Source: Metarhizium brunneum (Eukaryota > Ascomycota > Sordariomycetes > Hypocreales > Clavicipitaceae). Taken from it: DNA of 64,000 nucleotides. Where the stretch lies: contig NC_089428.1 of the NCBI RefSeq assembly GCF_013426205.1, positions 2,666,001-2,730,000 of the forward strand, in the 5' to 3' direction. Below the pieces are notes generated by a model, which worked only from the letters and a program-made list of their open reading frames with translations, did no database searches and was not told the DNA's origin. The number at the start of each line of letters is the position of its first letter. Within the stretch, counting starts at the first letter, position 1. Positions 10,653-18,605 of the stretch are shown here, in pieces. The position numbers were made by a program, and so were the translations under genes.

Positions 10653-13132
10653 TTTTTTGAGTTTTCCGGAATAGATTCTTCTGCGATTTGTCGTTTCATT
10701 TCTTGGTACCATTCTGTAGGTCCAGTTCCGTTTTGCGGGTGCTTGAAGCAAAACCCATCGTCAAACATTTGACATAGGCGATTGTAAATTTGGTTTTTCA
10801 TTTCTCCGTGTTTTTCGCATCTTGGGTTGTCGCAGTTTACCGCATATTTCCTGTTGCATCTGGGGTTGAACTTCTGTTCGTTGTACCACTTATCCAACTG
10901 TTGTTCACTGTGGTATGTTGATTCTGTGGTTCCCCTGGGGTCTTTCTGTTCGAGTATGTCTAATGCTCGCTGTGTCCGTTTGTATGCTGCTGGTGTTCCA
11001 CATTGCCACTTGTGCCATTCCCTGGCCTTATCTACCATATGTTCTGAACAATTAGGTAGTGGGCATACCATGTGGTCTTTTGTTTCACATCGAGGTGACT
11101 TGAGTAGTAACTCCCTTCTGTGTGTTGGGATTTTTCCCTCATACACATACTGATGCCACTGCCTGTTCTTCGTATGTACATGTAACTGGCATGTGTCTGA
11201 TTCACATACGTCCGTAGGATCTGTATGAGCTCGGCATTTGATGGGTGTGTTTGAATCGGGTTCCAAGATCATCGTTTGATCGTTATTGATTATCTTCACT
11301 CTCCATTCTAGGAGTTCCCATCTGAAGTATGGTGCTTTGATCGGATATCCTTTCATCCTGATCGGAAACGCATCCAATCGTGCCTTGGTTTGAAAGTGTG
11401 CCTGGCACATTGCAAACGCGCATGATGCCCATGCTAAACGTGTATGTTCCGCGTGTCTTGGTGAGAGTCTAGGATCGTCTTCCTTCTCTCCTTCCGGAAA
11501 CCATAGTGTCTGGTTTTCCATTGCCGTGGTGGTGTCCACTGCTAGAATAGGAATTGCGAAATGTTTTCCTGTTGGTGCGGGGAAATATCGCTGTACAGCT
11601 TGTTCTTGTGTGGCTGTCAGCCTTGCAGGCGTTTCTTCCTCGCTTCGTTCGTCTTCGGACGCTTCTGGAGTATCTAGGATTGCGTTGTCGTCATCGACGC
11701 TCATTTCCCTTACTCTATCTTCCGGTTCGTCGAAGGTGGTGAGGATTTGTGCGTCTTGCTCCTCCCTATATTGTTGTTCCCTTCGATTCTTCCTTGCTTC
11801 TGCTTGTTGTCGCACCCAATCGAGAATTTCTTGGTGCGAGTCTTCGTCCAAATATTCTGGCGATTTTGGTTCATGGAGTTCCTTTCGTCCCGTCATTGCA
11901 AGCGTTCTCTTTTCCATTGATTGTTCGTCCAGGTCTTCTTGTACCAGTTGTTTGGCTACTTGCAGTCCGTTTCCTATGAAGTTCATAATTTTCTTCTTTG
12001 GTTTTCTTGGTTCTTTTGGAAACCATCCTCTTTCTTGTTTGCTGCTCATGTGAACGTAGCAGTTGTCGTCATAGCAGAAGGTCCAGTTGAGGTTCTTATG
12101 TTCCACCTCTGATTCGGTAACTTCGATTTTCTGTTGGTTAGTAGAATTGAGTTGTTTCTTACCTCCTTCTGGTACTGGCTTCCATTCTTTCCTGGGTTTC
12201 TTGCATTTATTGGCGAAATGTCCTGGTTTTCCGCAGTTGTAGCATTTCTTTTCCTTTTTGTCGTCTTTCTTGGTAGCGTCAAGCTCCATTCGTCCAGGGT
12301 TAAGAGTGTGACCATAGGCAATAGGTTCGTCACGCTTTCTGCGTTGATTGGCTTGGTAACTCTTCCCTTTGGCAGGGCTCCAGGTTCCTTTACCCTGTTT
12401 CTTCTGTATGCGTCGCTGATACTGTCTGTCGTCGATTCGTACCGCCATAGCGATGTAGTCCGATAAGTTGTCTGGTCTGTTCTCCCTGTAGAGTTCATCT
12501 TTGACTTCTTCCTTAAGTCCTTTATAGAAAGCTGACATAAGAGGTTCGTCCTCCCAGTCAAGCTGAGATGCAAGTTGTCTGAAGCGAGCGGCATAATCGG
12601 ATGCCGATCCCTTCTGCTTGAGCCCGTCGATGTAGTACTCAGCAGCCCTAGCTTCGTCAACTGTTCCAAAGGCCTTTTTGATAGCTTTTTCGAATTCATC
12701 GTAACTTTCGAAAATGGTGTTGGTTTCTTCTTCGCGGTCGTCTTTTTCTTTGTTAAGGTAGTCCCTCATAATGGGTTCAAACCATGCGAGTGCCACTCCC
12801 GTCATACACCCTCCTGCGTGCAGTACCTTGGCAGAGGATTCTTCCATTTTGGTCGGGAATTGTCGGTGGTAAGCCCTGAGTTGAGTGAGGAATCCTTGAA
12901 GCGCACCCGGGGATCCGTCGTACGGTCCTGGTGCCCTGGGTCTAAGGATTTCTCCCAAGTCCTTTTTAATTGTGGCCGCAGTCGTGGCTTGTTCCTGCCG
13001 TTCTTCTTCCATCTGTTGGACCCGTTCCCGAAGGCGTATGATCTCAGCAAGCATGTCGTGAGCAGAGATGGTGGTTGGTCCCTCTCGGGTTTCATTGGAT
13101 CCAGATGCGGTGGTAGTCTCGCGTGGTGCCAT
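10634..13132 (-). CDS. Gag polyprotein of the Gypsy element, with long Cys/His-rich C-terminal extension
   Basis: 832 residues if started at the ATG at 13132, the first Met after the primer site; the open frame extends 17 codons further upstream. An N-terminal coiled-coil-like stretch is followed by a retrotransposon gag core (about residues 70-250, nt 12.9-12.4 kb). A CCHC zinc knuckle, CYNCGKPGHFANKC, sits near residue 296 (12203-12244). The remaining 500 residues are unusual: an acidic linker, then repeated Cys-x4-Cys-x2-His modules (see findings) spread from about residue 353 to 775. Gag packages the RNA and nucleates the particle in the cytoplasm. The frame ends at TAA 10634-10636, 16 bases after a canonical -1 slippery site that gives access to Pol. 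The frame is intact with no RIP stops. Confidence 0.93.
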   Translation of the reverse strand: MAPRETTTASGSNETREGPTTISAHDMLAEIIRLRERVQQMEEERQEQATTAATIKKDLGEILRPRAPGPYDGSPGALQGFLTQLRAYHRQFPTKMEESSAKVLHAGGCMTGVALAWFEPIMRDYLNKEKDDREEETNTIFESYDEFEKAIKKAFGTVDEARAAEYYIDGLKQKGSASDYAARFRQLASQLDWEDEPLMSAFYKGLKEEVKDELYRENRPDNLSDYIAMAVRIDDRQYQRRIQKKQGKGTWSPAKGKSYQANQRRKRDEPIAYGHTLNPGRMELDATKKDDKKEKKCYNCGKPGHFANKCKKPRKEWKPVPEGGKKQLNSTNQQKIEVTESEVEHKNLNWTFCYDDNCYVHMSSKQERGWFPKEPRKPKKKIMNFIGNGLQVAKQLVQEDLDEQSMEKRTLAMTGRKELHEPKSPEYLDEDSHQEILDWVRQQAEARKNRREQQYREEQDAQILTTFDEPEDRVREMSVDDDNAILDTPEASEDERSEEETPARLTATQEQAVQRYFPAPTGKHFAIPILAVDTTTAMENQTLWFPEGEKEDDPRLSPRHAEHTRLAWASCAFAMCQAHFQTKARLDAFPIRMKGYPIKAPYFRWELLEWRVKIINNDQTMILEPDSNTPIKCRAHTDPTDVCESDTCQLHVHTKNRQWHQYVYEGKIPTHRRELLLKSPRCETKDHMVCPLPNCSEHMVDKAREWHKWQCGTPAAYKRTQRALDILEQKDPRGTTESTYHSEQQLDKWYNEQKFNPRCNRKYAVNCDNPRCEKHGEMKNQIYNRLCQMFDDGFCFKHPQNGTGPTEWYQEMKRQIAEESIPENSKNEARHL
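10652..10658 (-). promoter_or_regulatory. -1 ribosomal frameshift heptamer A AAA AAC at the Gag-Pol junction
   Basis: In Gag frame the minus strand reads TCA AAA AAC GAG, giving the canonical X XXY YYZ slippery heptamer A-AAA-AAC. A -1 slip moves translation exactly into the Pol frame (next codon CGA), and Gag terminates a few codons later. No downstream pseudoknot was worked out. Confidence 0.75.
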
Positions 13133-13184
13133 GTTGACAGTTATCAGGTATTGCTCAGAGTGACGCGGTAGTAGTCTGAACAAG

Positions 13185-13194
13185 AGCTTTCAAC
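13185..13194 (-). other. Putative self-primer binding site of the Gypsy element
   Basis: On the minus strand GTTGAAAGCT lies one base inside the 5' LTR edge, where a primer binding site belongs. It is the exact complement of AGCTTTCAAC inside the LTR (13367-13376). This arrangement is known from the self-primed Tf1/sushi chromoviruses; use here is inferred. Confidence 0.55.
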
Positions 13195-13195
13195 G

Positions 13196-13631
13196 TGTAA
13201 CGGCTAAGGTTCCCAAGGGATAAACTAGTCGTAGTTTATGTTGGCAGAGCCACTAGGGCAGTCAATCTGAGCAGTTGGGTGTTACGTTGGTAATAGGTCG
13301 TAGACCGTAACCAAGTGATCAGAGTCAAAGAGTTGTAAGCGAGGCTTATTCAATGTAATGATCTGTGTTGAAAGCTAAGGAGCTAGAGGCTATCTATGAA
13401 GCGAATTTGGGGGTCCCTATATACTACGGTTGCTAGTTATCGCGGAGGTGAGCATCCTCGATGCTCACTTCCAAACACTGGTGAGCGTTGTGCATGCTCA
13501 CTTATAATAACTGAGCGTCCTTCCCATTGGTCCTGTCGTGCCGACCAATGTTCCGTGGCCCGTCATGCCTGTGCCGCCCGGCGGCTCCATGCAGCCGGCC
13601 CAACCTGCAGCCTACGTGCTGGGTCGTAACA
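13196..13631 (-). repeat. 5' LTR (in element orientation) of the Gypsy element
   Basis: 436 bp copy of 5821-6256. It should carry the promoter for Gag-Pol on the minus strand. Position 13367-13376 (AGCTTTCAAC on minus) can pair with the primer site at 13185-13194. Confidence 0.95.
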
Positions 13632-13820
13632 ATTATGGTTTTAGGCTAGAGCCTAGACCTAGCGATAGTAGCGAGTCTATATAGTGCTAGATTAAATAGT
13701 CACAAGGGACTTGTTTAATACGTACCCTTTTGGCTCCACGGTCAATTATAGGGCTCCAGGCAACCCCCGGGACGACTGCGGCTAGCACCCGCGATGGCCC
13801 AATCGGGCTAGTCCGTCACA
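13632..13820. repeat. Right LTR of the TRIM-like element (all but its first base)
   Basis: First base of this LTR is at 5815. The next five (ATTAT) are duplicated at 5816-5820 and 13632-13636 because the Gypsy element integrated there. The terminal TG has become TA, a RIP-type change. Confidence 0.8.
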
Positions 13821-13825
13821 AAAGC

Positions 13826-14208
13826 TAGTTAATAAAAAGTAGCTTTATGTTATAGTTTTCCCCTTTATTGCGGAGGGTTAAGAAATACTATAATTAATAG
13901 GGTAATAAAATTATTAAATAAATAAGCTACTAAAAGTAGCTTATTATAGTTATTAATTATAAAGAAGGAAATTATTATTATTATAAGCTCTTAGCTAGCT
14001 TAATAAAATATATATATTTTAAATAAAATACTAAAAATTATGTTTTTAAATAAATTAAGCTATTATTATTAAAAAATTTATAATATTAAAGCTAAAAATA
14101 TTATATTACTAGGTATATAATAAAAAATAATATATTTTTATTTTTTTATATATAAAATATACTAAAAGGTATAGGTTATAGAGTCCCTGACCCTATTAGG
14201 CTAGTAAA
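13826..14208. repeat. AT-rich RIP-like body of the DNA transposon (right part)
   Basis: Short continuation of the AT-rich block beyond the nested LTR elements, same composition as 2390-5525, no coding capacity. The 5 bases 13821-13825 (AAAGC) repeat 5526-5530 and mark the insertion site of the TRIM-like element. Confidence 0.75.
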
Positions 14209-14252
14209 GTGGGCTATAGCGTCCATGTATACAGCTCCTAATAGATATACTC
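14209..14252. repeat. Right terminal inverted repeat of the DNA transposon
   Basis: Inverted partner of 2329-2372, followed directly by target-duplication copy CTGAAAGAA at 14253-14261. Inside this repeat the sequence passes abruptly into AT-rich DNA. Confidence 0.85.
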
Positions 14253-14528
14253 CTGAAAGAACCGTCCGATCAGGCAACTAAACAGATTCAGATCGCTGTC
14301 TGAAATCCTTGCCCTTGTTGCGCTTTCAGCAATCATCATCCTGGTCAGCATACGAAACAGACCACCTGTTTGCATACCAACCATGGTCAGATATTCAGCG
14401 ACAGTCGGACATAGGGTGTGGTGTATCCAGTAGAGATCAAAACTCTGCCCCCACGAGCAGCTCGTGCATCTCCCCAATGAGGATGAAAATGTTTTCTGAA
14501 TTCTGAAGCTCGGTGGCTTTACCCGTCT
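14253..14528 (-). pseudogene. Middle part of the same disrupted GGPP synthase-like gene
   Basis: Minus-strand continuation of the pseudogene whose 3' half is at 2001-2328. It carries GEMHELLVG, then after an extra base in the run of five C at 14448-14452 shifts frame to QSFDLYW, CPTVAEYL, MQTGGLFRM and GRFFQ. This is the conserved order of GGPP synthases between the first and second aspartate-rich motifs. GRFFQ is cut exactly at the 9-bp duplication 14253-14261. Removing the transposon and one duplication copy joins GRFFQ directly to TRDDYQN in frame, which is why both halves are assigned to one gene. A plausible 3' splice site (TGTTTCAG) lies at 14529-14531. No N-terminal exon with the first DDxxD motif was found further upstream to about 15.5 kb, so the 5' end is lost or unrecognisable. 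Confidence 0.8.
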
Positions 14529-14537
14529 CTGAAACAT

Positions 14538-17500
14538 ATTGATACATAATGAAGGACGGCTTAAAAAGCATGAGGTTGTGGTGTTCGGATATAAATAGCT
14601 AAGGAATTATCTGGTGCCTATTGCCTTGTTTAATTACTCTAGTCAGCATACGCCAAAAGCCACTCACGAGTTGTCTACCAATGCAGCATGTCTCCAAGCC
14701 GCACAACAGCACAATATTATTCACCTTCGTTACTTATTGTATTCAAACATCAGATATTGCGAATCTAATAAACTCCAGGAACATGTCGGCATATGCATTG
14801 AGATGAATAATTGGCTTGCAGCGCTAAGCAAAGTATTGTTCAAGAAATTTTTTTTGAAAAAATCACAGTCTCGGGTTGGGCATGTCTATGGCCCAAAAGA
14901 CAACCTTTGCCTAGATATCATCCACACGCGCCACGTCGTCGCAGACCCGACCATCCAGGCCACCCACGTTAAATGGTGTCGTTGACTTGCCGATGGTTAC
15001 AAACACCAAGGACAATGGACGGGTTTCAGTTGGCCGTGACTCTTGAAATCCATTACTTCGTTGTTCGACTTGCGCCCGAACTCTGCGTAGAGAGTATTGA
15101 TCTTGCCTTTTTTGAATGTTCCATGTTAACCAGGCAGCAGTCCCATAGCGAATAACGCTATACCTCAGAACGAGGCTGCATCTCTTTTTTTGCAAACATG
15201 AGAAGGAAAAAGGAAGCGACAGCCTGCCGCTGATGCTCACGCACCGGGTTTCATGCAGGACGGGGGCCGACAAATCTGCGGCCACTGCATCAGGTGAGGC
15301 TGTAATTTGAACACATATTTGCTCAACTCGAGCCCCGGCAATCTGTGTGCTGCTCCGTCACGGCAAATCAGAGATAGTATGAACAGCCTGTTTAAAATGC
15401 CTGCGAACCCCCAGGGGCTGGTCAGATTAGTACGACAGGTCTATTTCCATTCCTTGTCTTCGGTCATTAATAACACATTATGGCTGCAAGCATATCCTAC
15501 CGTTTTCTGACTGCCTCTCAAGTCAAAAGGTTGTATACACAACACATTGCTACATCGCCGCCAACCCAACTAACCATGCTGGAGTCCGCTATTGACTCAC
15601 CAATGAATCACAAGAACTATCGACAAACAGACTTGTTTTAACTAGCTGGTGTCCTTGCGGAAAAGGTGATTCTTAATCACCTATACCAGGACGGTAATAA
15701 ATAAACTACTTTATTCGCCGCAGACATGTTTTTAAAGATCAATGGGTACCTGTTGCAGAAAAAGCCAATAGAGAATGACGACACAGCACTGAATCAAGGG
15801 CTTGCTGATGCCCATGTCCTTGTCGCCACGAGCCAGTGGACATCAGAGGACCTTGGGCATTACTATGCCAGTGTGGCTAGGCCGTTGGGGAAAATGAGCA
15901 AGGAGATCAGAGAGTATAGCAAGAATGCTGTCAAGCACTAGCTGCGTTGGTAGGCGGGCAGCCAAGATATCATGGTATTTCGTCAATGGTTTGCGCAAAT
16001 CGGGTTTCGGGCTCATTTCACTTTGCCAGCTGCAATGACAAGTTGTTAATCATATTGCCCATATTGTCCGGGCTGCTTCTGTTCCTCAAGCGCAGAACGT
16101 TTCAAGCCCCTTACATCATCTATCCCGCAAGAGTTCAGCAGCGCCCTTTAACCTCTTGTGGCTCTCCCGTGAAGATTCCTCAAACAGATCTGAAAAAATA
16201 AGTATTTGCTGTGGTTTTGAATGCAGAAAGACTCACGATCTGCTGTGCCATCTAAGGTAATAGAATGTGACGCGCCCCATAGCCATAGTGTTGCAGGACT
16301 CGTGTTGCTTGCATTCTGCCGCGGAAGGTTTCGTTCGATGACCATGCGTGGATAAGGTACATTAGCTTGAAAAGAGATTTTATTAGTTAAATCACGTTGG
16401 CGCGAACCCGGGAGACGTGCCATGAGTAAAATGCAAGGTGTCATGGGAAAATGTCAGGGCAATTTTCTCAGAATCCGAAGCAAGGCATATGCCAGTTTGG
16501 TTGGAGATGCCTGACTTCATGGCAAGGCCAATATCTTTATTAAATATGATGTAGGCTTCATGGGGTTCACCAATGAATATGTCAAGTTTTTGTGTCGTGA
16601 GAGATCCTCTTAAGTCGAAGGCAATAAAGTCTGCTTTTGCGTCGTGGAATGTCCTGCGAATCTGAAAGTCTCGGCTCCCTCGCAAAGAAAGCGTCCGGAG
16701 AGAAGTAAATTGTAGTGCCAGACGGGGAGGCATTGTGACATATGTACCAATTTCGCGAATGATGATTACAATTGAAGAGTGAAAGATTTCCGTTACAGAA
16801 TTTATGGCTGACGGATCGGGTAAATATGTAGCCGAAATGCGCTGTCGAATTTACTTGAAATAGGCTGCAGGGAAGAGCGGAGGATGAAAAGAGCACGTAA
16901 GGCTGAAACAAATATCAGAAAAATACCAGACTAGATTCGATGCAAGCCACAGGTTCTGGGTTCCCTGGCGTCGCGATCGGTCTTCCTTGGTTCAATGTTG
17001 CTCTTCTTCGCGGTTCAAGCTTGAGCGTGTAGAGTTTTCAACCAAGCAATCATGGCCACACGGCAAATAACTCACGATCTCATATCACACGAACACGAGC
17101 ACTTCCATCCAGATGTACCCGACGTCGGTTAATGATTCGCTAACGGTCATCCGCAGATGCGGCACCTGTAGTCAATTAGGCTATACTTCGAGACTTCTCA
17201 AGCGTGTATCCACTTCGTTTAATTATCTTTTGCATGCCGTCTGGTGCTGGCTGATATATTATGAGGCTGATGAGAGAGAGAGCGGTGATAGTTTTGAGCT
17301 TGTCATACGGGGATAGCGGCAAAACAGCACCATTGCTTTACGTAGGTGCTCTAACCAGTGTCTGGTACATACTGGCACGGGTACCAGACATCAATTATGT
17401 CAACATTGAACTAGCCCTCGACCCCAGGCTCAACTGCTGCTGGTAGGTTTGACATGTCTGGTCATACCAGCAACATACATGTAGCGCCTAGAGCTACCAC

Positions 17501-18605
17501 CGACCGCTAATCGGGCACCCACAATAGGCGACAGCAACCAAACCGCACCAGACTGAACATTGAATACTGGTCCCTGCAGTGTGCTAGTAACTACTCGGCC
17601 GAATTGCTAGTACCAGACTCTTAGGTCGCTGGTAGCCCGGAGGGGCACGCCGCTATAGCCCGTGGGTGCTAGTAGCCATCAATTGATACGATGGAGTTGG
17701 TCGATAAAGACAATCAGAGAAATCGCTGTATCCGCAGTGCGAACCCTAACCCCAAGGCCTAGAGCCAAGAGTGGCGTTTTTAAGTTGCAGCTTGCCGCCG
17801 AGTTGTGCAAGAAAAAAAGGCAGCCGGCATAAAGGACGAAACTGGATCAAAGCCTACGCCAAGATGTACGGGATGAATCAATTATGTTGTGCGTAGCAAG
17901 TTTCGTCGCATCTTTGTGGACAACTAGGCACGAACGCAGCATCGAGCGATGCGGGGAAGATCAGACTGCTGGCTTTGATCTCAGTGCAAGAATATTGACT
18001 GATCTAAGAGGAATTACGCATCCAAGCAGCATCCTGTCAGATTCTTCCACCTTCTGGCGGGCAACTCAGACATACATATGTACGTCCGGTGTATTAGCCT
18101 GCCAATAAGTATACACTAATCTACTGCAGCACACTTTACTGTCCCGCCACGATAGCCAGTTACTTGGTCTGGTCCAATTCTTACTGCTTACCACCAGCTT
18201 GAGACTCAACGTAGTACACGTACCAGCATTAATGAGTTGCTGAGTCTAGACTAGCTTGTGCACCGCAGAGTCCGGTGATAGGGCCAAAGCGTGTCGATCC
18301 GATGTAGTACTCCGAACGGGGTACACAGAGGCCGCACTCGAGCCGAATTACTAAGACCGCAATGCCCTTGGGAAATGCCGCTTATCAGTTGATGTGTTTC
18401 TGTGTTGCACAGAGCCGAGATTAGTCCGGCGCAAACGTCTTATCGGCCCCCGGCATTTCGTACTGATGATCCCAATACAAACTAAGCCACCAGCATTTCA
18501 CCCGGCATCGCGTCCCTCTTTCTCTCAGTTGCTAAAACCTGAGCAGAGCAGCCTATACATGGTCAGCGGGACAAGAAGTTGACGGGCATCAAACCCTCAA
18601 CGAAA
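14538..18605. other. Gene-poor 4-kb stretch
   Basis: Only short open frames. The best is a minus-strand block 16148-16911 where successive frames read protein-like sequence (for example residues around DIGLAMKSGISNQTG and MVIERNLPRQ) separated by a stop at about 16390; this could be a decayed gene, but the family was not recognised. A 71-codon plus-strand frame at 15726-15941 follows a splice-acceptor-like GCCGCAG and is also unrecognised. AACCCTAACCCC, a telomere-like word, is at 17742-17753. No transposon ends were seen. Confidence 0.5.

Larger units (their letters stand above)
5821..13631 (-). mobile_element. Full-length Ty3/Gypsy chromovirus retrotransposon, young and apparently intact
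   Basis: 7,811 bp bounded by LTRs 5821-6256 and 13196-13631 that look identical over 436 bp, with 5-bp target duplication ATTAT (5816-5820, 13632-13636). Coding strand is minus: 5' LTR at right, Gag 13132-10634, -1 frameshift, Pol to 6927, then a polypurine tract (GGGAGAGGGGA on minus, 6262-6272) before the 3' LTR. The primer site at 13185-13194 is complementary to a stretch within the LTR (13367-13376), so self-priming is likely. A chromodomain closes Pol. Gag and Pol are open and the LTRs show no RIP transitions, which implies recent insertion, after the surrounding AT-rich DNA had been mutated. A separate gene lies antisense between Pol and the 3' LTR. Confidence 0.95.
5531..13820. mobile_element. 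TRIM-like non-autonomous LTR element, split by a Gypsy insertion
   Basis: Two direct repeats of 190 bp, TG...CA in the intact left copy, lie at 5531-5720 and at 5815 plus 13632-13820. Between them, with the Gypsy element removed, are only 94 bp (5721-5814). The flanking 5-bp duplication AAAGC (5526-5530 and 13821-13825) shows LTR-type integration. A purine-rich tract AGAAGGGAGG ends just before the 3' LTR. Just after the 5' LTR, TTAAATAAGTCC (5722-5733) is the exact reverse complement of 5607-5618 inside the LTR, which fits Tf1-style self-priming. The two LTRs differ at about 16 positions, all transitions, mostly CpA to TpA, so the element has been lightly RIP-mutated. Total unsplit length is 474 bp with no coding capacity, the size class of terminal-repeat retrotransposons in miniature. 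Confidence 0.8.
2329..14252. mobile_element. RIP-degraded DNA transposon with 44-bp inverted repeats and 9-bp target duplication (Mutator-like size and ends), nested insertions inside
   Basis: The ends 2329-2372 and 14209-14252 are inverted repeats of 44 bp that begin GAGTAYATCTATTAGG and differ at 4 sites, all transitions. The flanking 9-bp direct repeat CTGAAAGAA (2320-2328 and 14253-14261) is a target duplication, because deleting the element and one copy restores a conserved coding junction. After subtracting the nested LTR elements, about 3.6 kb remain. Almost all of it is extremely AT-rich with no open frame, so the transposase cannot be read. A 9-bp duplication plus long inverted repeats fits Mutator-like elements best; hAT (8 bp) and Tc1/mariner (TA) fit less well. 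The superfamily is therefore inference, while the boundaries are seen directly. Confidence 0.75.

Noticed and set aside
12046..12699. 217-codon minus-strand frame inside Gag in another register
   Set aside because: Overlaps the gag core and zinc knuckle in the main frame; no motif of its own.
2332..14249. TA target duplication of a Tc1/mariner-type element at the AT-rich block
   Set aside because: TA is inside a longer inverted repeat. The 9-bp direct repeat CTGAAAGAA just outside restores the interrupted coding sequence exactly; the TA alternative leaves 17 extra bases.
14911..15285. VDDI at the end of a minus-strand frame as the first aspartate motif of the GGPP synthase
   Set aside because: Surrounding residues do not match the family and a stop follows at once.
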